A stretch of 64,000 bases of DNA from Ornithinimicrobium pekingense DSM 21552 (lineage in GTDB: Bacteria; Actinomycetota; Actinomycetes; Actinomycetales; Dermatophilaceae): the NCBI RefSeq assembly GCF_000421185.1, contig NZ_ATWJ01000002.1:1-64000 (forward strand), given 5' to 3'. The translations under genes and the position numbers were made by a program. This document shows positions 16,393-28,230 of this stretch, one piece after another. Position 1 is the first letter of the stretch, and the number at the start of each line of letters is the position of its first letter. The notes under the pieces were generated by a model, which ran no database searches, was not told where the DNA came from, and saw nothing but the letters and a program-made list of their open reading frames with translations.

Positions 16393-17249
16393 GCCGCCCG
16401 TCGATCCCCGCATCCGTGCTGCGCGCCGCGGTGCGCCAGGCCAGGACGACGCTGGTCCGGAAGTACAGCACGCCGAGCGGACTCGGGAACCTCTTCGTCC
16501 CGCTCGTGATCCTGGTCGTGCTCTTCTGGGTCCGGGACGCCGACTTCTCCGACGGCCTGGTCACCGCGGGAGGTTATGTCTTCGCCGGTTTCCTGGGCTT
16601 CGGGGTCGTGGCGGCGGCGATCATGGGCGTGGCCGGCGAGCTGCAGACCGAGCGTGAGGACGGGACCCTGCTGCGCGCCAAGGCGGTGCCGCACGGGATG
16701 ACGGGCCACCTGCTGTCCAAGCTGCTCGTCACCCCGGTGGACGCGCTGATCCCGGTCGTGCCCGCGGTCGTCGGTGCCGCACTGCTGCTGCCCGAGGGCA
16801 CCATGCCGACCGGCGTGGGTCGGTGGGCCCTCCTGTTCGTCGTCTTCCTGCTGACGGTGGCCGCCATGATGCCGTGGGGGGCGGTCCTGGGCGCGGTCTT
16901 CCGCTCGATGATGGGGTTCGCGTGGGCCATGATCGGCATCTACGTGCTGGCCGCGGTCTCCGGGCTGTTCTTCCCGGCGACCCTGATGCCGGCCTGGGCG
17001 CAGTGGCTGGTCCAGGCCACCCCGCTCTACTGGATCGGTCGTGCCTTCCGGGCGGTGCTGCTGCCCGAGGCGTCCGGGGCGGTCGAGATCGGTGGGTCGT
17101 GGAACGTCGGCCTGACCCTCGTCGTCCTGCTGGCCTGGGCGGTCGTCGGGCTCCTGGTGGCGCCCGTCCTGCTGCGGCGCATGGCGCGACGCCAGTCCGG
17201 CAGCCTCGTCGCCGCCGCCCGCGAGCGCGTGATGCAGCGGGGCTACTGA
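16389..17249 (+). CDS. ABC-2 type transporter permease
   Basis: This 286-residue membrane subunit pairs with the preceding ATPase. There are about six hydrophobic segments, including NLFVPLVILVVLFWV, VFAGFLGFGVVAAAIMGVAG, ALLFVVFLLTVAAMMPWGAVL and LTLVVLLAWAVVGLLVAPVLL. The cytoplasmic stretch ELQTEREDGTLLRAKAVP is the conserved ABC2_membrane loop that meets the ATPase. The ATG overlaps the ATPase stop (ATGA), implying translational coupling. Confidence 0.9.
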   Translation: MSRPSIPASVLRAAVRQARTTLVRKYSTPSGLGNLFVPLVILVVLFWVRDADFSDGLVTAGGYVFAGFLGFGVVAAAIMGVAGELQTEREDGTLLRAKAVPHGMTGHLLSKLLVTPVDALIPVVPAVVGAALLLPEGTMPTGVGRWALLFVVFLLTVAAMMPWGAVLGAVFRSMMGFAWAMIGIYVLAAVSGLFFPATLMPAWAQWLVQATPLYWIGRAFRAVLLPEASGAVEIGGSWNVGLTLVVLLAWAVVGLLVAPVLLRRMARRQSGSLVAAARERVMQRGY

Positions 17250-17255
17250 GCGACG

Positions 17256-17498
17256 ATGACCCCCCAGCCCGCTCCGAGCGAGACCATCCACAACCGCATC
17301 GCCATGCTGCGCGTCGAGCGCGGCATCACCCGGCGCCAGCTGGCCGACGCCCTGGGCGTGCACTACCAGACCGTCGGCTACCTCGAGCGCGGTGAGTACA
17401 GCCCGTCGCTGCACCTGGCCCTGCGCATCGCCGCCTATTTCGAGGTGCCGGTCGAGGTGGTGTTCTCGCTCGAGGCGTTCCCCCGCCTCGGCAGCTGA
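17256..17498 (+). CDS. XRE-family HTH regulator (YozG-like)
   Basis: This is an 80-residue protein that is almost entirely one Cro/CI-type HTH: IHNRIAMLRVERGITRRQLADALGVHYQTVGYLERGEYSPSLHLALRIAAYFEVPVEVVFSLEAF. It follows the permease by 6 bases and is likely the third gene of the ABC operon. It is a candidate autorepressor of the operon. Short HTH proteins of this type often accompany ABC-2 exporters. No effector domain is present. Confidence 0.88.
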   Translation: MTPQPAPSETIHNRIAMLRVERGITRRQLADALGVHYQTVGYLERGEYSPSLHLALRIAAYFEVPVEVVFSLEAFPRLGS

Positions 17499-17536
17499 GG
17501 GCTGCCGGGGTCTGGGGCGGAGCCCCAGCGGGGGTG

Positions 17537-17557
17537 CTCGGGGGCGGGGCCCCCGAG
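17537..17557. terminator. GC-rich hairpin between convergent genes
   Basis: Arms CTCGGGGG (17537-17544) and CCCCCGAG (17550-17557) enclose a 5-base loop. They lie in the 64-bp gap between the HTH gene and the convergent DUF3566 gene. There is no U tract, so it is probably a bidirectional terminator of the GC-rich type. Confidence 0.6.
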
Positions 17558-17562
17558 TGAGC

Positions 17563-18309
17563 TCACTCGTCGGAGAGCGTCACCTGGGTGCCGCCGACCA
17601 GCGCGGCGCAGATGTTGTAGAGGAACGCCGTCAGCGTGGCCAGGGCGGTGAGCAGGAAGACGTTGAGCACGCCCAGCACGGCAGCCAGCGACACGACCCG
17701 GCCGAAGCCGAAGTAGTCCATCAGGTCGAACGACGGGCCGCCGGTCTCACCGCTGGTCACCTGGGTGAAGAAGTCGCTGATGGTGGAGAAGACGTTCATC
17801 CCCGACAGCACTGTCCACAGCAGCGCGACCATGACCACGCCGGCGATGCCGAGCGCGACCGAGACCAGGAAGCTGATCTTGAGCACCGACCACGGGTCGA
17901 TCCGCTGGGCGGTCAGCCGGACGCGACGGGGTCCTCCGCGCCGCGGTGCGGGACGGCCGCCGCGGGCCGGTGCGTTGGCCGGACGGGAGGAGGAGGCGGC
18001 GCCGCGCGGGGGGGCACCCCGGCCGGCGGTCGCCCCGGCGGCGGACCCGGCGGCCAGGCCGGCCGTGGTGCTGCGCAGCGCCCGCGCCTTGCGTGCCGCG
18101 AGGTCGCGGCCCTGGGCGGTGCGGGCCATGGCACCGTCACGCATCTTGGCGGCGGTCGACCGGTCCTCGCCGGACTCGGGCGCCGAGGCGCCACCCTCGG
18201 TGCGGCCCTCCGGGGCCCGGGTGCCGCCGTCGGAGCCGGGCCGCGGGTGGACCTGGGTCTCGTCACCAGACGTCGACGAACCCGGCTGGGCGCCGTGGGT
18301 GGTGCTCAT
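17563..18309 (-). CDS. DUF3566 domain membrane protein
   Basis: This 248-residue protein has a long disordered N-terminus rich in Ala, Gly, Pro and Arg (1-125). The DUF3566 domain follows (126-245), starting [32 protein letters not shown]. Two membrane segments lie at about 141-165 and 205-235. It is encoded directly after gyrA with an ATGA overlap, the conserved position in Actinobacteria. Its function is unknown; the fixed linkage to gyrase implies co-transcription with gyrB-gyrA. Confidence 0.9.
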   Translation of the reverse strand: MSTTHGAQPGSSTSGDETQVHPRPGSDGGTRAPEGRTEGGASAPESGEDRSTAAKMRDGAMARTAQGRDLAARKARALRSTTAGLAAGSAAGATAGRGAPPRGAASSSRPANAPARGGRPAPRRGGPRRVRLTAQRIDPWSVLKISFLVSVALGIAGVVMVALLWTVLSGMNVFSTISDFFTQVTSGETGGPSFDLMDYFGFGRVVSLAAVLGVLNVFLLTALATLTAFLYNICAALVGGTQVTLSDE

Positions 18310-21044
18310 GCATCGTCTCCCGTGGGGGGTTCGCTGGTCTCGTCGGCCGGTCCGTCACCCACCGACCCCTCCGACGGTACGCCATCGGCCCCGTCGGCCA
18401 CATCTTCCGCGCCGCCACCAGCAGGTATGCCGTCAGCCGTGGGCGCGGGCAGGTCCTCGTCGAGGTCGACGTCGGCGGCGATCTCCTCCACCTCCTCCAG
18501 CGCCGTGCTCTCGGCGTTGCGGGCGACGGCCACGATCGAGTCGTTCTTGGCGGGGGAGGCGAAGATGACGCCCGCGGTGTCGCGGCCGGTGATCCGCACC
18601 TGGTCCACCCCGGAGCGGACCACGTTGCCGCGCTCCATCACGACCAGCACCTCGTCGCCGTTGTGCACGGTCAGCGCACCGACGAGCTCGCCGCCTCGGC
18701 CGTTGGTCTTGGCGACCTTGATACCCAGACCGCCGCGGCCCTGCACCCGGTAGGCCGAGACGGGGGTGCGCTTGGCCATGCCGGTCTCGAAGACCACGAA
18801 GACGAAGGGGTCCTCGCCGTCGGGGACCACGGACATCGAGAGCAGCTCGTCGTCGCTGCGGAACTTCATACCTGTGACGCCGGAGGTGGCCCGCCCCATC
18901 GGGCGCAGGGCGTCGTCGGTGGCCGTGAAGCGCACCGACTGGCCCTTGCGGGAGACCAGCAGGACGTCGTCCTCGGCGCTGGCCAGCTGCGCACCGACCA
19001 GCTCGTCACCGTCGCGCAGGTTGATCGCGATCAGGCCGCCGGAACGGGGCGAGTCGTAGTCGCCCAGGCGCGACTTCTTGACCAGGCCGTTGCGGGTCGC
19101 CAGCAGCAGGTAGGGGGCCTGCTGGTAGTCCTCGATGGTGAGAACCTGACGGATCCGCTCGTCGGGCTGGAAGGCCATGAGGTTGGCCACGTGCTGACCC
19201 TTGCCCGTCGGGCCGCCCTCGGGGAACTCGTAGGCCTTGGCCCGGTAGACCCTGCCCATGTTGGTGAAGAAGAGCATCCACTGGTGGGTGCTGGTGATGA
19301 AGAAGTGCTCCACCACGTCGTCGGCGCGCAGCGCGGCGCCGCGGCGCCCCTTGCCACCGCGGTTCTGCGGGCGGTACTCGCGCACCGGCGTGCGCTTGAC
19401 GTAGCCGCCGCGGGTGATGGTGACGACCACGTCCTCCTCGGGGATGAGGTCCTCCATCGACACGTCGCCCTCGTCGGGCACGATGCGGGTACGGCGGTCG
19501 TCGCCGTAGCGCTCGACGATCGTGCCGAGCTCGTCGCTGATGATGGAGCGCTGCCGCTCGGGACGGGCCAGGATGTCCTGGTAGTCCTCGATGAGGGACT
19601 GCAGCTCGTCGTGCTGCTCGATGATGCGCTGACGCTCCAGGGCGGCCAGCCGGCGCAGCTGCATGTCGAGGATGGCACGGGCCTGGATGTCGTCGATGCC
19701 GAGCAGCTCGATCAGGCCCTCGCGCGCGTCGTCGGCCGAGGGGCTGCGGCGGATGAGCGCGATGACCTCGTCGAGCATGTCGAGGGCCTTGAGCAGGCCG
19801 CGGAGGACGTGGATGCGCTTCTCGGCCTCGTCGAGGCGGTACTGCGTACGCCGGACGATGACCTCGACCTGGTGGTCGACCCAGTGCCGCACGAACGCCG
19901 AGACCGGCAGGGTGCGCGGCACCCCGTCGACCAGCGCGAGCATGTTGGCGCTGAAGTTGGCCTGCAGCTGGGTGTGCTTGTAGAGGTTGTTGAGCACGAC
20001 CTTGGCCACGGCGTCGCGCTTGAGCACGATGACCAGGCGCTGGCCGGTGCGTCCGGAGGTCTCGTCACGCAGGTCGGCGATGCCGGCCAGCCGGCCCTCG
20101 TTGACCAGCTGGGCGATCTTGCGGACCAGGTTGTCGGGGTTGACCTGGTAGGGCAGCTCGGTGACGACGAGGCACTGCCGGCCCTGGATCTCCTCGACCT
20201 CGACGACCGCGCGCTGCACGATCGAGCCGCGGCCGGTGCGGTAGGCGTCCTCGATGCCGCGCCGGCCCATGACGAGCGCGCCGGTGGGGAAGTCGGGCCC
20301 GGGCACCAGCTCGATGGTCTTCTCCAGCAGCTCCTCCCGGCTCGCCTCGGGGTGCTCGAGCAGCCACTGGGCGGCGGAGGCGACCTCGCGCAGGTTGTGC
20401 GGGGGGATCTGGGTGGCCATGCCGACGGCGATGCCGGCCGAGCCGTTGACGAGCAGGTTGGGGAAGCGCGACGGGAGCACCGACGGCTCCTTGGTCTTGC
20501 CGTCGTAGTTGTCGACGAAGTCGACCGTGCCCTCCTCGATGTCGCGCACCATCTCCAGGGCCAGCGGCGCCATCCGGCACTCGGTGTACCGGGGGGCGGC
20601 GGCACCCTCGTCGCCCGGGGTGCCGAAGTTGCCCTGCCCGGAGATGAGGGGGTAGCGCAGCGACCAGGGCTGCACCAGACGCACCATCGCGTCGTAGATC
20701 GCGCTGTCACCGTGCGGGTGGTAGTGACCCATGACGTCGCCGACGACGCGGGCGCACTTGTTGAACCCCCGGTCGGGCCGGTAGCCGCCGTCGAACATCG
20801 CGTAGACGACGCGGCGGTGCACCGGCTTGAGGCCGTCGCGGACGTCCGGCAGCGCTCGGGAGACGATGACGCTCATCGCGTACTCGATGTAGCTGCGCTG
20901 CATCTCCATGTTGAGGTCGACCGCCTCGATGCGGTCGGTGTCGCCCGGGGAGCGGTCGACCGGCGCCGTCTGCGGGTCGGGGTTCTCGTCCACGTCCACG
21001 CCGGTCTCGTCGGCGGGCAGGTCGGGGGTCTCGTCGTCAGCCAC
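18306..21044 (-). CDS. gyrA: DNA gyrase subunit A
   Basis: This is the 912-residue breakage-reunion subunit of gyrase, which introduces negative supercoils with GyrB. An N-terminal acidic extension (1-40) precedes the core. The winged-helix region contains [17 protein letters not shown], with Ser and Asp at the two classical quinolone-resistance positions, so it reads as wild type. The catalytic Tyr lies in [11 protein letters not shown]. The C-terminal beta-pinwheel carries a GyrA box variant, QNRGGKG, where QRRGGKG is usual, and ends in an acidic tail. The start is GTG 21044, with AAGGTGA upstream. It lies downstream of gyrB and upstream of the DUF3566 gene. Confidence 0.98.
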   Translation of the reverse strand: MADDETPDLPADETGVDVDENPDPQTAPVDRSPGDTDRIEAVDLNMEMQRSYIEYAMSVIVSRALPDVRDGLKPVHRRVVYAMFDGGYRPDRGFNKCARVVGDVMGHYHPHGDSAIYDAMVRLVQPWSLRYPLISGQGNFGTPGDEGAAAPRYTECRMAPLALEMVRDIEEGTVDFVDNYDGKTKEPSVLPSRFPNLLVNGSAGIAVGMATQIPPHNLREVASAAQWLLEHPEASREELLEKTIELVPGPDFPTGALVMGRRGIEDAYRTGRGSIVQRAVVEVEEIQGRQCLVVTELPYQVNPDNLVRKIAQLVNEGRLAGIADLRDETSGRTGQRLVIVLKRDAVAKVVLNNLYKHTQLQANFSANMLALVDGVPRTLPVSAFVRHWVDHQVEVIVRRTQYRLDEAEKRIHVLRGLLKALDMLDEVIALIRRSPSADDAREGLIELLGIDDIQARAILDMQLRRLAALERQRIIEQHDELQSLIEDYQDILARPERQRSIISDELGTIVERYGDDRRTRIVPDEGDVSMEDLIPEEDVVVTITRGGYVKRTPVREYRPQNRGGKGRRGAALRADDVVEHFFITSTHQWMLFFTNMGRVYRAKAYEFPEGGPTGKGQHVANLMAFQPDERIRQVLTIEDYQQAPYLLLATRNGLVKKSRLGDYDSPRSGGLIAINLRDGDELVGAQLASAEDDVLLVSRKGQSVRFTATDDALRPMGRATSGVTGMKFRSDDELLSMSVVPDGEDPFVFVVFETGMAKRTPVSAYRVQGRGGLGIKVAKTNGRGGELVGALTVHNGDEVLVVMERGNVVRSGVDQVRITGRDTAGVIFASPAKNDSIVAVARNAESTALEEVEEIAADVDLDEDLPAPTADGIPAGGGAEDVADGADGVPSEGSVGDGPADETSEPPTGDDA

Positions 21045-21089
21045 AGTTCACCTTGGTCTGGTCAGGTCGGTCAGGTATGCAGTCAGTCA

Positions 21090-21104
21090 GGGGGCTCTGC
21101 CCCC
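21090..21104. other. Short GC hairpin in the gyrB-gyrA spacer
   Basis: GGGGGC and GCCCCC arms enclose a 3-base loop in the 103-bp gap between gyrB and gyrA. There is no U tract. It may attenuate read-through or protect mRNA ends. Confidence 0.4.
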
Positions 21105-21147
21105 CGACCACCCCCCGGCACGCCTACGGCGGAGGGTGGCGGAGTGC

Positions 21148-23400
<2,253 letters not shown>

Positions 23401-23463
23401 TCAGGCGCGCAGACCGCCGTCCAGCGACCCGGTCGTCGAGGCGGGCGCCACCCCTCCCGCGGG

Positions 23464-24057
23464 TCAGCCGTAGGTGTCCCGCGGTCCCCGTCCGCCCGAG
23501 GACAGCGGGCCCTTGCGCCAGGACGGGCCCCCGGGTCCGCGCACCACGATCTCGGTGACCACGCCCACGCCGACCTCCTGGTCGATGCGGGCCAGGATCG
23601 TGGACAGCAGCAGGCGCATCTGCGTCGCCCAGGCCGTCGAGACCGCCCGCACGGTCAGGACCGTCCCCTCGAAGGCCACCACCTCGACGTTCGCCGCGAC
23701 CTGGGAGCCGACGATGTCGGCCCAGCGCCCCACGACCGAGCCGACCTGCACGTCGGCGTCCCAGCCGCGGCTGGCCACGAGGCGCTCGACCTCCAGGCCG
23801 AGGGGGTGGGGGTCGCGCTTGTCGGGGTCCTTGGGCGGCTGCTGACCGGCGGCCCGGCGTCGCCCGGCCCCCGCCGGCGCCCCGGGGCGCAGCCCGCGCT
23901 CCCGTGCGCTGCGGCGCGCCCGGGCCAGCGCGTCGTGCGCGGCGTGCAGCGGGTCGAGCTCCTCGGGGCCGGGCTGGGCGTCGGGGTCCGGGACGTCTCC
24001 GGCTGCCTCCGTCGCCTCGTCGGCACCTCCACGCGGCCCCGTCGGGTCGTCAGTCAC
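23464..24057 (-). CDS. DciA-like DUF721 protein
   Basis: This 197-residue protein has a disordered first half (1-85). The DUF721 domain follows (about 88-175), containing [64 protein letters not shown]721 proteins include DciA, a loader of the replicative helicase in bacteria without DnaC or DnaI, so a role at oriC is likely. The start GTG overlaps the recF stop by 8 bases. The recF-dciA-gyrB order is typical of Actinobacteria. Confidence 0.9.
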   Translation of the reverse strand: MTDDPTGPRGGADEATEAAGDVPDPDAQPGPEELDPLHAAHDALARARRSARERGLRPGAPAGAGRRRAAGQQPPKDPDKRDPHPLGLEVERLVASRGWDADVQVGSVVGRWADIVGSQVAANVEVVAFEGTVLTVRAVSTAWATQMRLLLSTILARIDQEVGVGVVTEIVVRGPGGPSWRKGPLSSGGRGPRDTYG

Positions 24058-25282
24058 GGACGCTCACCGAGCCGAGGACGACGTCCAGCACCCGCCCCTC
24101 GCTGCCCTCCAGCAGGCGGGCGGGGACGTCCTCGGCGACGGCCGCGGTGACGAGCACCTGCTCGCAGTCGGCGACCAGGTCGGCCAGCCGCTCGCGCCGA
24201 CCGCTGTCGAGCTCGGCGAAGACGTCGTCCAGGACGAGGACCGGGTCGGTGCCCAGGTCGTGGCGCAGCAGGGAGAAGCCCGCGAGCCGCAGCGCCAGCG
24301 CCAGGCTCCACGACTCCCCGTGCGAGGCGTAGCCCTTGGCCGGCAGGTCGCCCAGGCCGAGCAGCAGGTCGTCGCGGTGGGGGCCGACCAGGCTGACGCC
24401 CCGCTCCTGCTCCTGCCCGCGCAGCTCCTCCATGGAGCCCAGCATCGCCTGCACGACCTCCTCCTGCTCCGGCACGCCGCCCTCGGCGATCACCTCCGCC
24501 GCGACCGTCCCCGACGACAGCGACGACCGGTAGGTCGCCTCGGCCAGGGTGTCGCTGTCGCTGATGGTGGCGTAGGCCTGCGCCAGGTAGGGGCGCAGGT
24601 CGCGCAGCAGCCGCAGGCGGGCGTAGACCAGCGCACCGCCGATCTGGGCGAGGTGGGTGTCGAAGACCGCGAGGGTGGCCAGCGCCGAGGCCCGCGCCTC
24701 CTCCAGCGTCTCGCCGGGCGCCAGCCGGGGTCCGGCACCGCGGCTGCGCCCCGGCCGGGGCTCGCGCCACAGCGGCGCGGCCGAGCGCAGCAGGGCGTTG
24801 CGCTGCTTGAGGGCACGGTCGTAGTCGGCGCGCACCCCCGCCCACCGCGGCTGCCGGGCGACCAGCAGGTCGTCGAGCATCCGGCGCCGTTCGGACGGGT
24901 CACCCTTGACCAGCGCCAGGTCCTCGGGGGCGAAGAGGACGGTGCGCAGGCTGCCGAGCACGTCCCGCTGCCGGGTCACCGGGGAGCGGTTGAGCCTGGC
25001 CTTGTTGGCCCGGCCCGGCACCACCTCGAGCTCGACGAGGGTCTCGTGCCCCTCGCGCACCACGGTGGCCCGGATGACGGCGCTGTCGGCCCCCGCCCGC
25101 ACCAGGGGGGCGTCCTGGGCGACCCGGTGGGAGGCCAGCGTGGCCACATACCCCGCCGCCTCCACCAGGTTGGTCTTGCCCTGGCCGTTGCGGCCCAGCA
25201 GGACCGTGACTCCCGGGGAGAGCGCGACGTCCGCGGTGGGGTAGCTGCGGAAGTCGGTCAGGGACAGCCGGCTCAGGTGCAC
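24050..25282 (-). CDS. recF: DNA replication and repair protein RecF
   Basis: This SMC-like ATPase of about 410 residues loads RecA at gaps through RecFOR. The start is placed at GTG 25282 ([21 protein letters not shown]), where family members begin; the upstream reading is arginine- and proline-rich noise. Walker A is [16 protein letters not shown], the signature-like region is [19 protein letters not shown], and Walker B is [20 protein letters not shown]. There is no clear Shine-Dalgarno near this start. It lies between gnd and dciA. The dnaN-recF pair is interrupted here by gnd, as in several Actinobacteria. Confidence 0.95.
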   Translation of the reverse strand: MHLSRLSLTDFRSYPTADVALSPGVTVLLGRNGQGKTNLVEAAGYVATLASHRVAQDAPLVRAGADSAVIRATVVREGHETLVELEVVPGRANKARLNRSPVTRQRDVLGSLRTVLFAPEDLALVKGDPSERRRMLDDLLVARQPRWAGVRADYDRALKQRNALLRSAAPLWREPRPGRSRGAGPRLAPGETLEEARASALATLAVFDTHLAQIGGALVYARLRLLRDLRPYLAQAYATISDSDTLAEATYRSSLSSGTVAAEVIAEGGVPEQEEVVQAMLGSMEELRGQEQERGVSLVGPHRDDLLLGLGDLPAKGYASHGESWSLALALRLAGFSLLRHDLGTDPVLVLDDVFAELDSGRRERLADLVADCEQVLVTAAVAEDVPARLLEGSEGRVLDVVLGSVSVRD

Positions 25283-25310
25283 GGAGGGAGGGCGGTCAGG
25301 GCTCCTGCGC

Positions 25311-26405
25311 TCACCGGTCGTCGGTGTCGCCGCTGCCCGAGGTGGGGCCGGCGGGGCTCTCCGTCGCGCCGGTGCCCGAGGACGGCCCGGCCTCCGCGGC
25401 GGCCGCCTCCTGCTGGGCGCCGTCCGCCTCGTCGTCACCGACCCGGCGCTCGCCGGGCTCGTCGTGCTTGGGCTCGGCGCCGTGGTGGACCTCCACCTGG
25501 TCCTCGTCCTTGCTCGAGGCGTCGTCGAGCATTTGGACCGCGTGGCCGCCGAACTGCCCGCGCAGCGCCGCCACGGCCTGCATGGCGGGGGAGTTCTCCT
25601 GGCGGGAGGCGAAGCGGGCGAAGAGCGCGGCGCTGATGACCGGCATGGGGACCGCCATCTCGATGGCCTCCTCCACGGTCCAGCGACCCTCGCCGGAGTC
25701 GGTGGTGTACTCGCTGATGCCCTCCAGGCCGGGGGTCTCGTCCAGGGCCTTGACGAGCAGGTCGAGCAGCCAGGAGCGCACGACCGTGCCCCGCGTCCAG
25801 GCCTGGAAGCAGCCCTTGACGTCCTTGACGATGTCCTTGGCCGTCAGCAGCTCGAAGCCCTCGGCGTAGGCGTGCATCAGGCCGTACTCGATGCCGTTGT
25901 GGACCATCTTGGCGTAGTGGCCGGCGCCGACGTCGCCGGCGTGCACGAAGCCCTCCTCGCGCGGGCCCTCGGGGCGCAGCGCGTCGAAGACGGGCATGGC
26001 CATCTCGACGTGCTCGGGCCGGCCACCACACATCAGGCCGTAGCCGTTCTCCAGCCCCCAGATGCCGCCGGAGACACCGCAGTCGACGTAGCCGATGCCC
26101 TTGGGCTCCAGGATCGCGTCGAGCTCGGCGTCCTCGGAGAAGTGGCTGTTGCCCCCCTCGATGACGAGGTCCCCCTCGTCCATCAGGTCGCCGAGCTCCT
26201 CGACCGTGCTGCGGGTCGGCTTGCCGTGCGGCACCATCACCCACACCACCCGCGGCGGCTCCAGCGCCTCGACGAGCGCCTGGACGGAGTCGACGTCACG
26301 CAGGTCCTCGTCCAGGTCGAAGCCGACGACCTCGTGCCCGGCCCTCGCCAGGCGCTCCTTCATGTTGCCGCCCATCTTGCCCAGGCCGATCATCCCGATC
26401 TTCAT
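25311..26405 (-). CDS. gnd: 6-phosphogluconate dehydrogenase, decarboxylating, short (GndA/YqeC) type
   Basis: This enzyme oxidises 6-phosphogluconate to ribulose-5-phosphate and CO2 with NAD(P). The dinucleotide-binding start is [19 protein letters not shown], the substrate loop is [10 protein letters not shown], and the catalytic region has [20 protein letters not shown] and [20 protein letters not shown] (Lys and His present). The core of about 300 residues fits the short class. An extra acidic, Ala-, Glu- and Gly-rich tail of about 60 residues is unusual. The ATG is preceded by GAGGAGA. It lies between dnaN and recF, a common actinobacterial arrangement. Confidence 0.95.
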   Translation of the reverse strand: MKIGMIGLGKMGGNMKERLARAGHEVVGFDLDEDLRDVDSVQALVEALEPPRVVWVMVPHGKPTRSTVEELGDLMDEGDLVIEGGNSHFSEDAELDAILEPKGIGYVDCGVSGGIWGLENGYGLMCGGRPEHVEMAMPVFDALRPEGPREEGFVHAGDVGAGHYAKMVHNGIEYGLMHAYAEGFELLTAKDIVKDVKGCFQAWTRGTVVRSWLLDLLVKALDETPGLEGISEYTTDSGEGRWTVEEAIEMAVPMPVISAALFARFASRQENSPAMQAVAALRGQFGGHAVQMLDDASSKDEDQVEVHHGAEPKHDEPGERRVGDDEADGAQQEAAAAEAGPSSGTGATESPAGPTSGSGDTDDR

Positions 26406-26505
26406 CGCGTCTCCTCGTCTCGGTGGTGTGGCGGACGGCTCGTGCGGTGCGGGTCCGGACCTCCGGGCGGTGCCGGTCGGGCCGCCCCCGTCCCAGCCGG
26501 CCAGG

Positions 26506-27639
26506 TCAGCCGGCGAAGCGCACGGGCATCAGGACGTAACGGTAGGACTCGTCGGACTCCCCGTCGATCTCAGCCTGCCCGGAGAGCACCGCCGGCCGCG
26601 AGGGCTGGGTGAAGGCGAGGCGCGCGAACGGGGCGTTGAGCACGCCGAGCCCGTCGAGCAGGAACTGGGGGTTGAACGCGATCTCGACCTCGGGCCCGGT
26701 GAGCGAGGCCTCCACCGCCTCGCTGCCCTGGGCGTCGTCGCCCGTGCCCGCCTCGATCGCCAGCTGGCCGTCGGTGAAGCGCAGGCGCACCGGGGTGTTG
26801 CGCTCGGCCACGAGGGCGACGCGGCGCACCGCCTCGATGAGGGCCTGGGTGTCGACGACGGCGACCGTGTCGACCGAGGACGGGAAGATCGAGGTCACCT
26901 TGGGGTACTCGCCGTCGAGCAGGCGCGTGGTGGTGCGTCGTTGCCCGGCCTCGAAGCCCACCAGGCCGTCGGAGCGCTGCGCGTCGCCGAAGGAGACGTT
27001 GACGGAGGCCGCGGCCCCGAGCGCCTTGGCCGTCTCCGACAGCGTCCGGGCGGGGATCAGGCACACGTGGCTCGCGTCGGAGGAACCGGGGTTCCAGGTC
27101 AGCTCGCGCATCGCCAGCCGGTAGCGGTCGGTGGCCAGCAGGGTGACCTTCTCCCCGTCGATCTCCACCCGCACACCGGTGAGGATCGGCAGGGTGTCAC
27201 CGCGGTCGGCCGCGATCGAGACCTGGTGCACGGCCTGGGTGAAGGTGTCGCCGGCCATGCTGCCGCTCGCCTCGGCCTGGGTCGGCAGCTGCGGGTAGTC
27301 CGACACGGGCATCTGGATCAGGGCGAAGCGGCTCGAGCCGCAGGTGAGCTGGACCTTCGCGCCGTCGGTCGACACCTCGACCGGACGTGCGGGCAGGTTG
27401 CGGGCGATGTCAGCCAGCAGGCGGCCCAGCACGAGCACCTGGCCGCCCACGGCGACGTCGGCCTCGACCGTCACCGTGGCCGATACCTCGTAGTCGTAGG
27501 CCGACAGCGTCAGCGTGCCCTCCTCGTCCGCGGTGAGCAGGACGCCGGCCAGGACCGGGACGGGAGGACGGTTGCTGAGCCCACGGACCACCCAGGCCAC
27601 AGCCTCGGACAGGACATCGCGCTCGACGCGAAACTTCAC
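26506..27639 (-). CDS. dnaN: DNA polymerase III sliding clamp (beta subunit)
   Basis: This 377-residue clamp has the three repeated beta-clamp domains, starting MKFRVERDVLSEAVAWVVRGLSNRPPVPVLAGVLL and ending VSYRYVLMPVRFAG-like (here SYRYVLMPVRFAG). The dimer encircles DNA and tethers the polymerase. The C-terminal MPVR motif belongs to the binding pocket for clamp partners. The start is GTG 27639. It is separated from dnaA by the origin. Confidence 0.97.
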   Translation of the reverse strand: MKFRVERDVLSEAVAWVVRGLSNRPPVPVLAGVLLTADEEGTLTLSAYDYEVSATVTVEADVAVGGQVLVLGRLLADIARNLPARPVEVSTDGAKVQLTCGSSRFALIQMPVSDYPQLPTQAEASGSMAGDTFTQAVHQVSIAADRGDTLPILTGVRVEIDGEKVTLLATDRYRLAMRELTWNPGSSDASHVCLIPARTLSETAKALGAAASVNVSFGDAQRSDGLVGFEAGQRRTTTRLLDGEYPKVTSIFPSSVDTVAVVDTQALIEAVRRVALVAERNTPVRLRFTDGQLAIEAGTGDDAQGSEAVEASLTGPEVEIAFNPQFLLDGLGVLNAPFARLAFTQPSRPAVLSGQAEIDGESDESYRYVLMPVRFAG

Positions 27640-28230
27640 GACAGTGTGCCTCTCGGCTCGATCGGGACGACAACGGGCGCGATCTCGCCGGGGGCGACGC
27701 GCGGGGTGAGCAGCATGTCATGAGTTCTGCTGCACAGTCCATCGTGGGTGTCGGTCGCCGGGAGGTCGCGTGCCGCCAACTCTGCCATGCCCCGTTCGCC
27801 GGGCACCGAGCTGTCCCCAGGGACGTGGGACGAGATCTCTGTCGTAGAGGGTCTCGTCGTCATCATCGGGGGTGTGGACACTGTGGAGGAAGGTCCCTCC
27901 GCAGGTCTTCCGCGCAGGTCCGGGCACCTGCGGCCCCGGTCGGCGCCTGTGCACGCGGGGTGGACAGGGCTGGGGGCCGAGCAGGCCCGGCTGTGGACGC
28001 TCCGGGTCCGTCCACACCCGTCTTGCGCCTCGGCCCCTGCTCGTCCCCAGGCACGGCGCCACCGTCCGCAGGTTGTCCACAGGTCGTCCTCAGGGGTACG
28101 GGGCGTGACGGAAGTGGCCCGAGGGTGGTGGAGAGCAGCAGATGAACGCACGGTGACAACCCACAGGGCCGTCCACAGCCTGTGGACAACCGAGAGTGGA
28201 TCGGGCTCGCGGCGCTCCGCGGGCTCGCGG
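27640..28230. other. oriC: Chromosomal replication origin (oriC), dnaN-dnaA intergenic region
   Basis: This 591-bp non-coding stretch lies between dnaN and dnaA, where actinobacterial origins are found. It contains DnaA boxes of the high-GC form TTGTCCACA. Perfect copies lie at 28073-28081 (+) and 28181-28189 (-). One-mismatch or two-mismatch copies lie at 27873-27881, 27992-28000, 28008-28016 and 28169-28177. The boxes cluster in the dnaA-proximal half. No long AT-rich tract is seen, as is usual for GC-rich origins. Confidence 0.9.

Noticed and set aside
18306..21044. Quinolone-resistance mutation or intein in gyrA
   Set aside because: The helix reads GDSAIYD with the usual Ser and Asp, and the core is uninterrupted.
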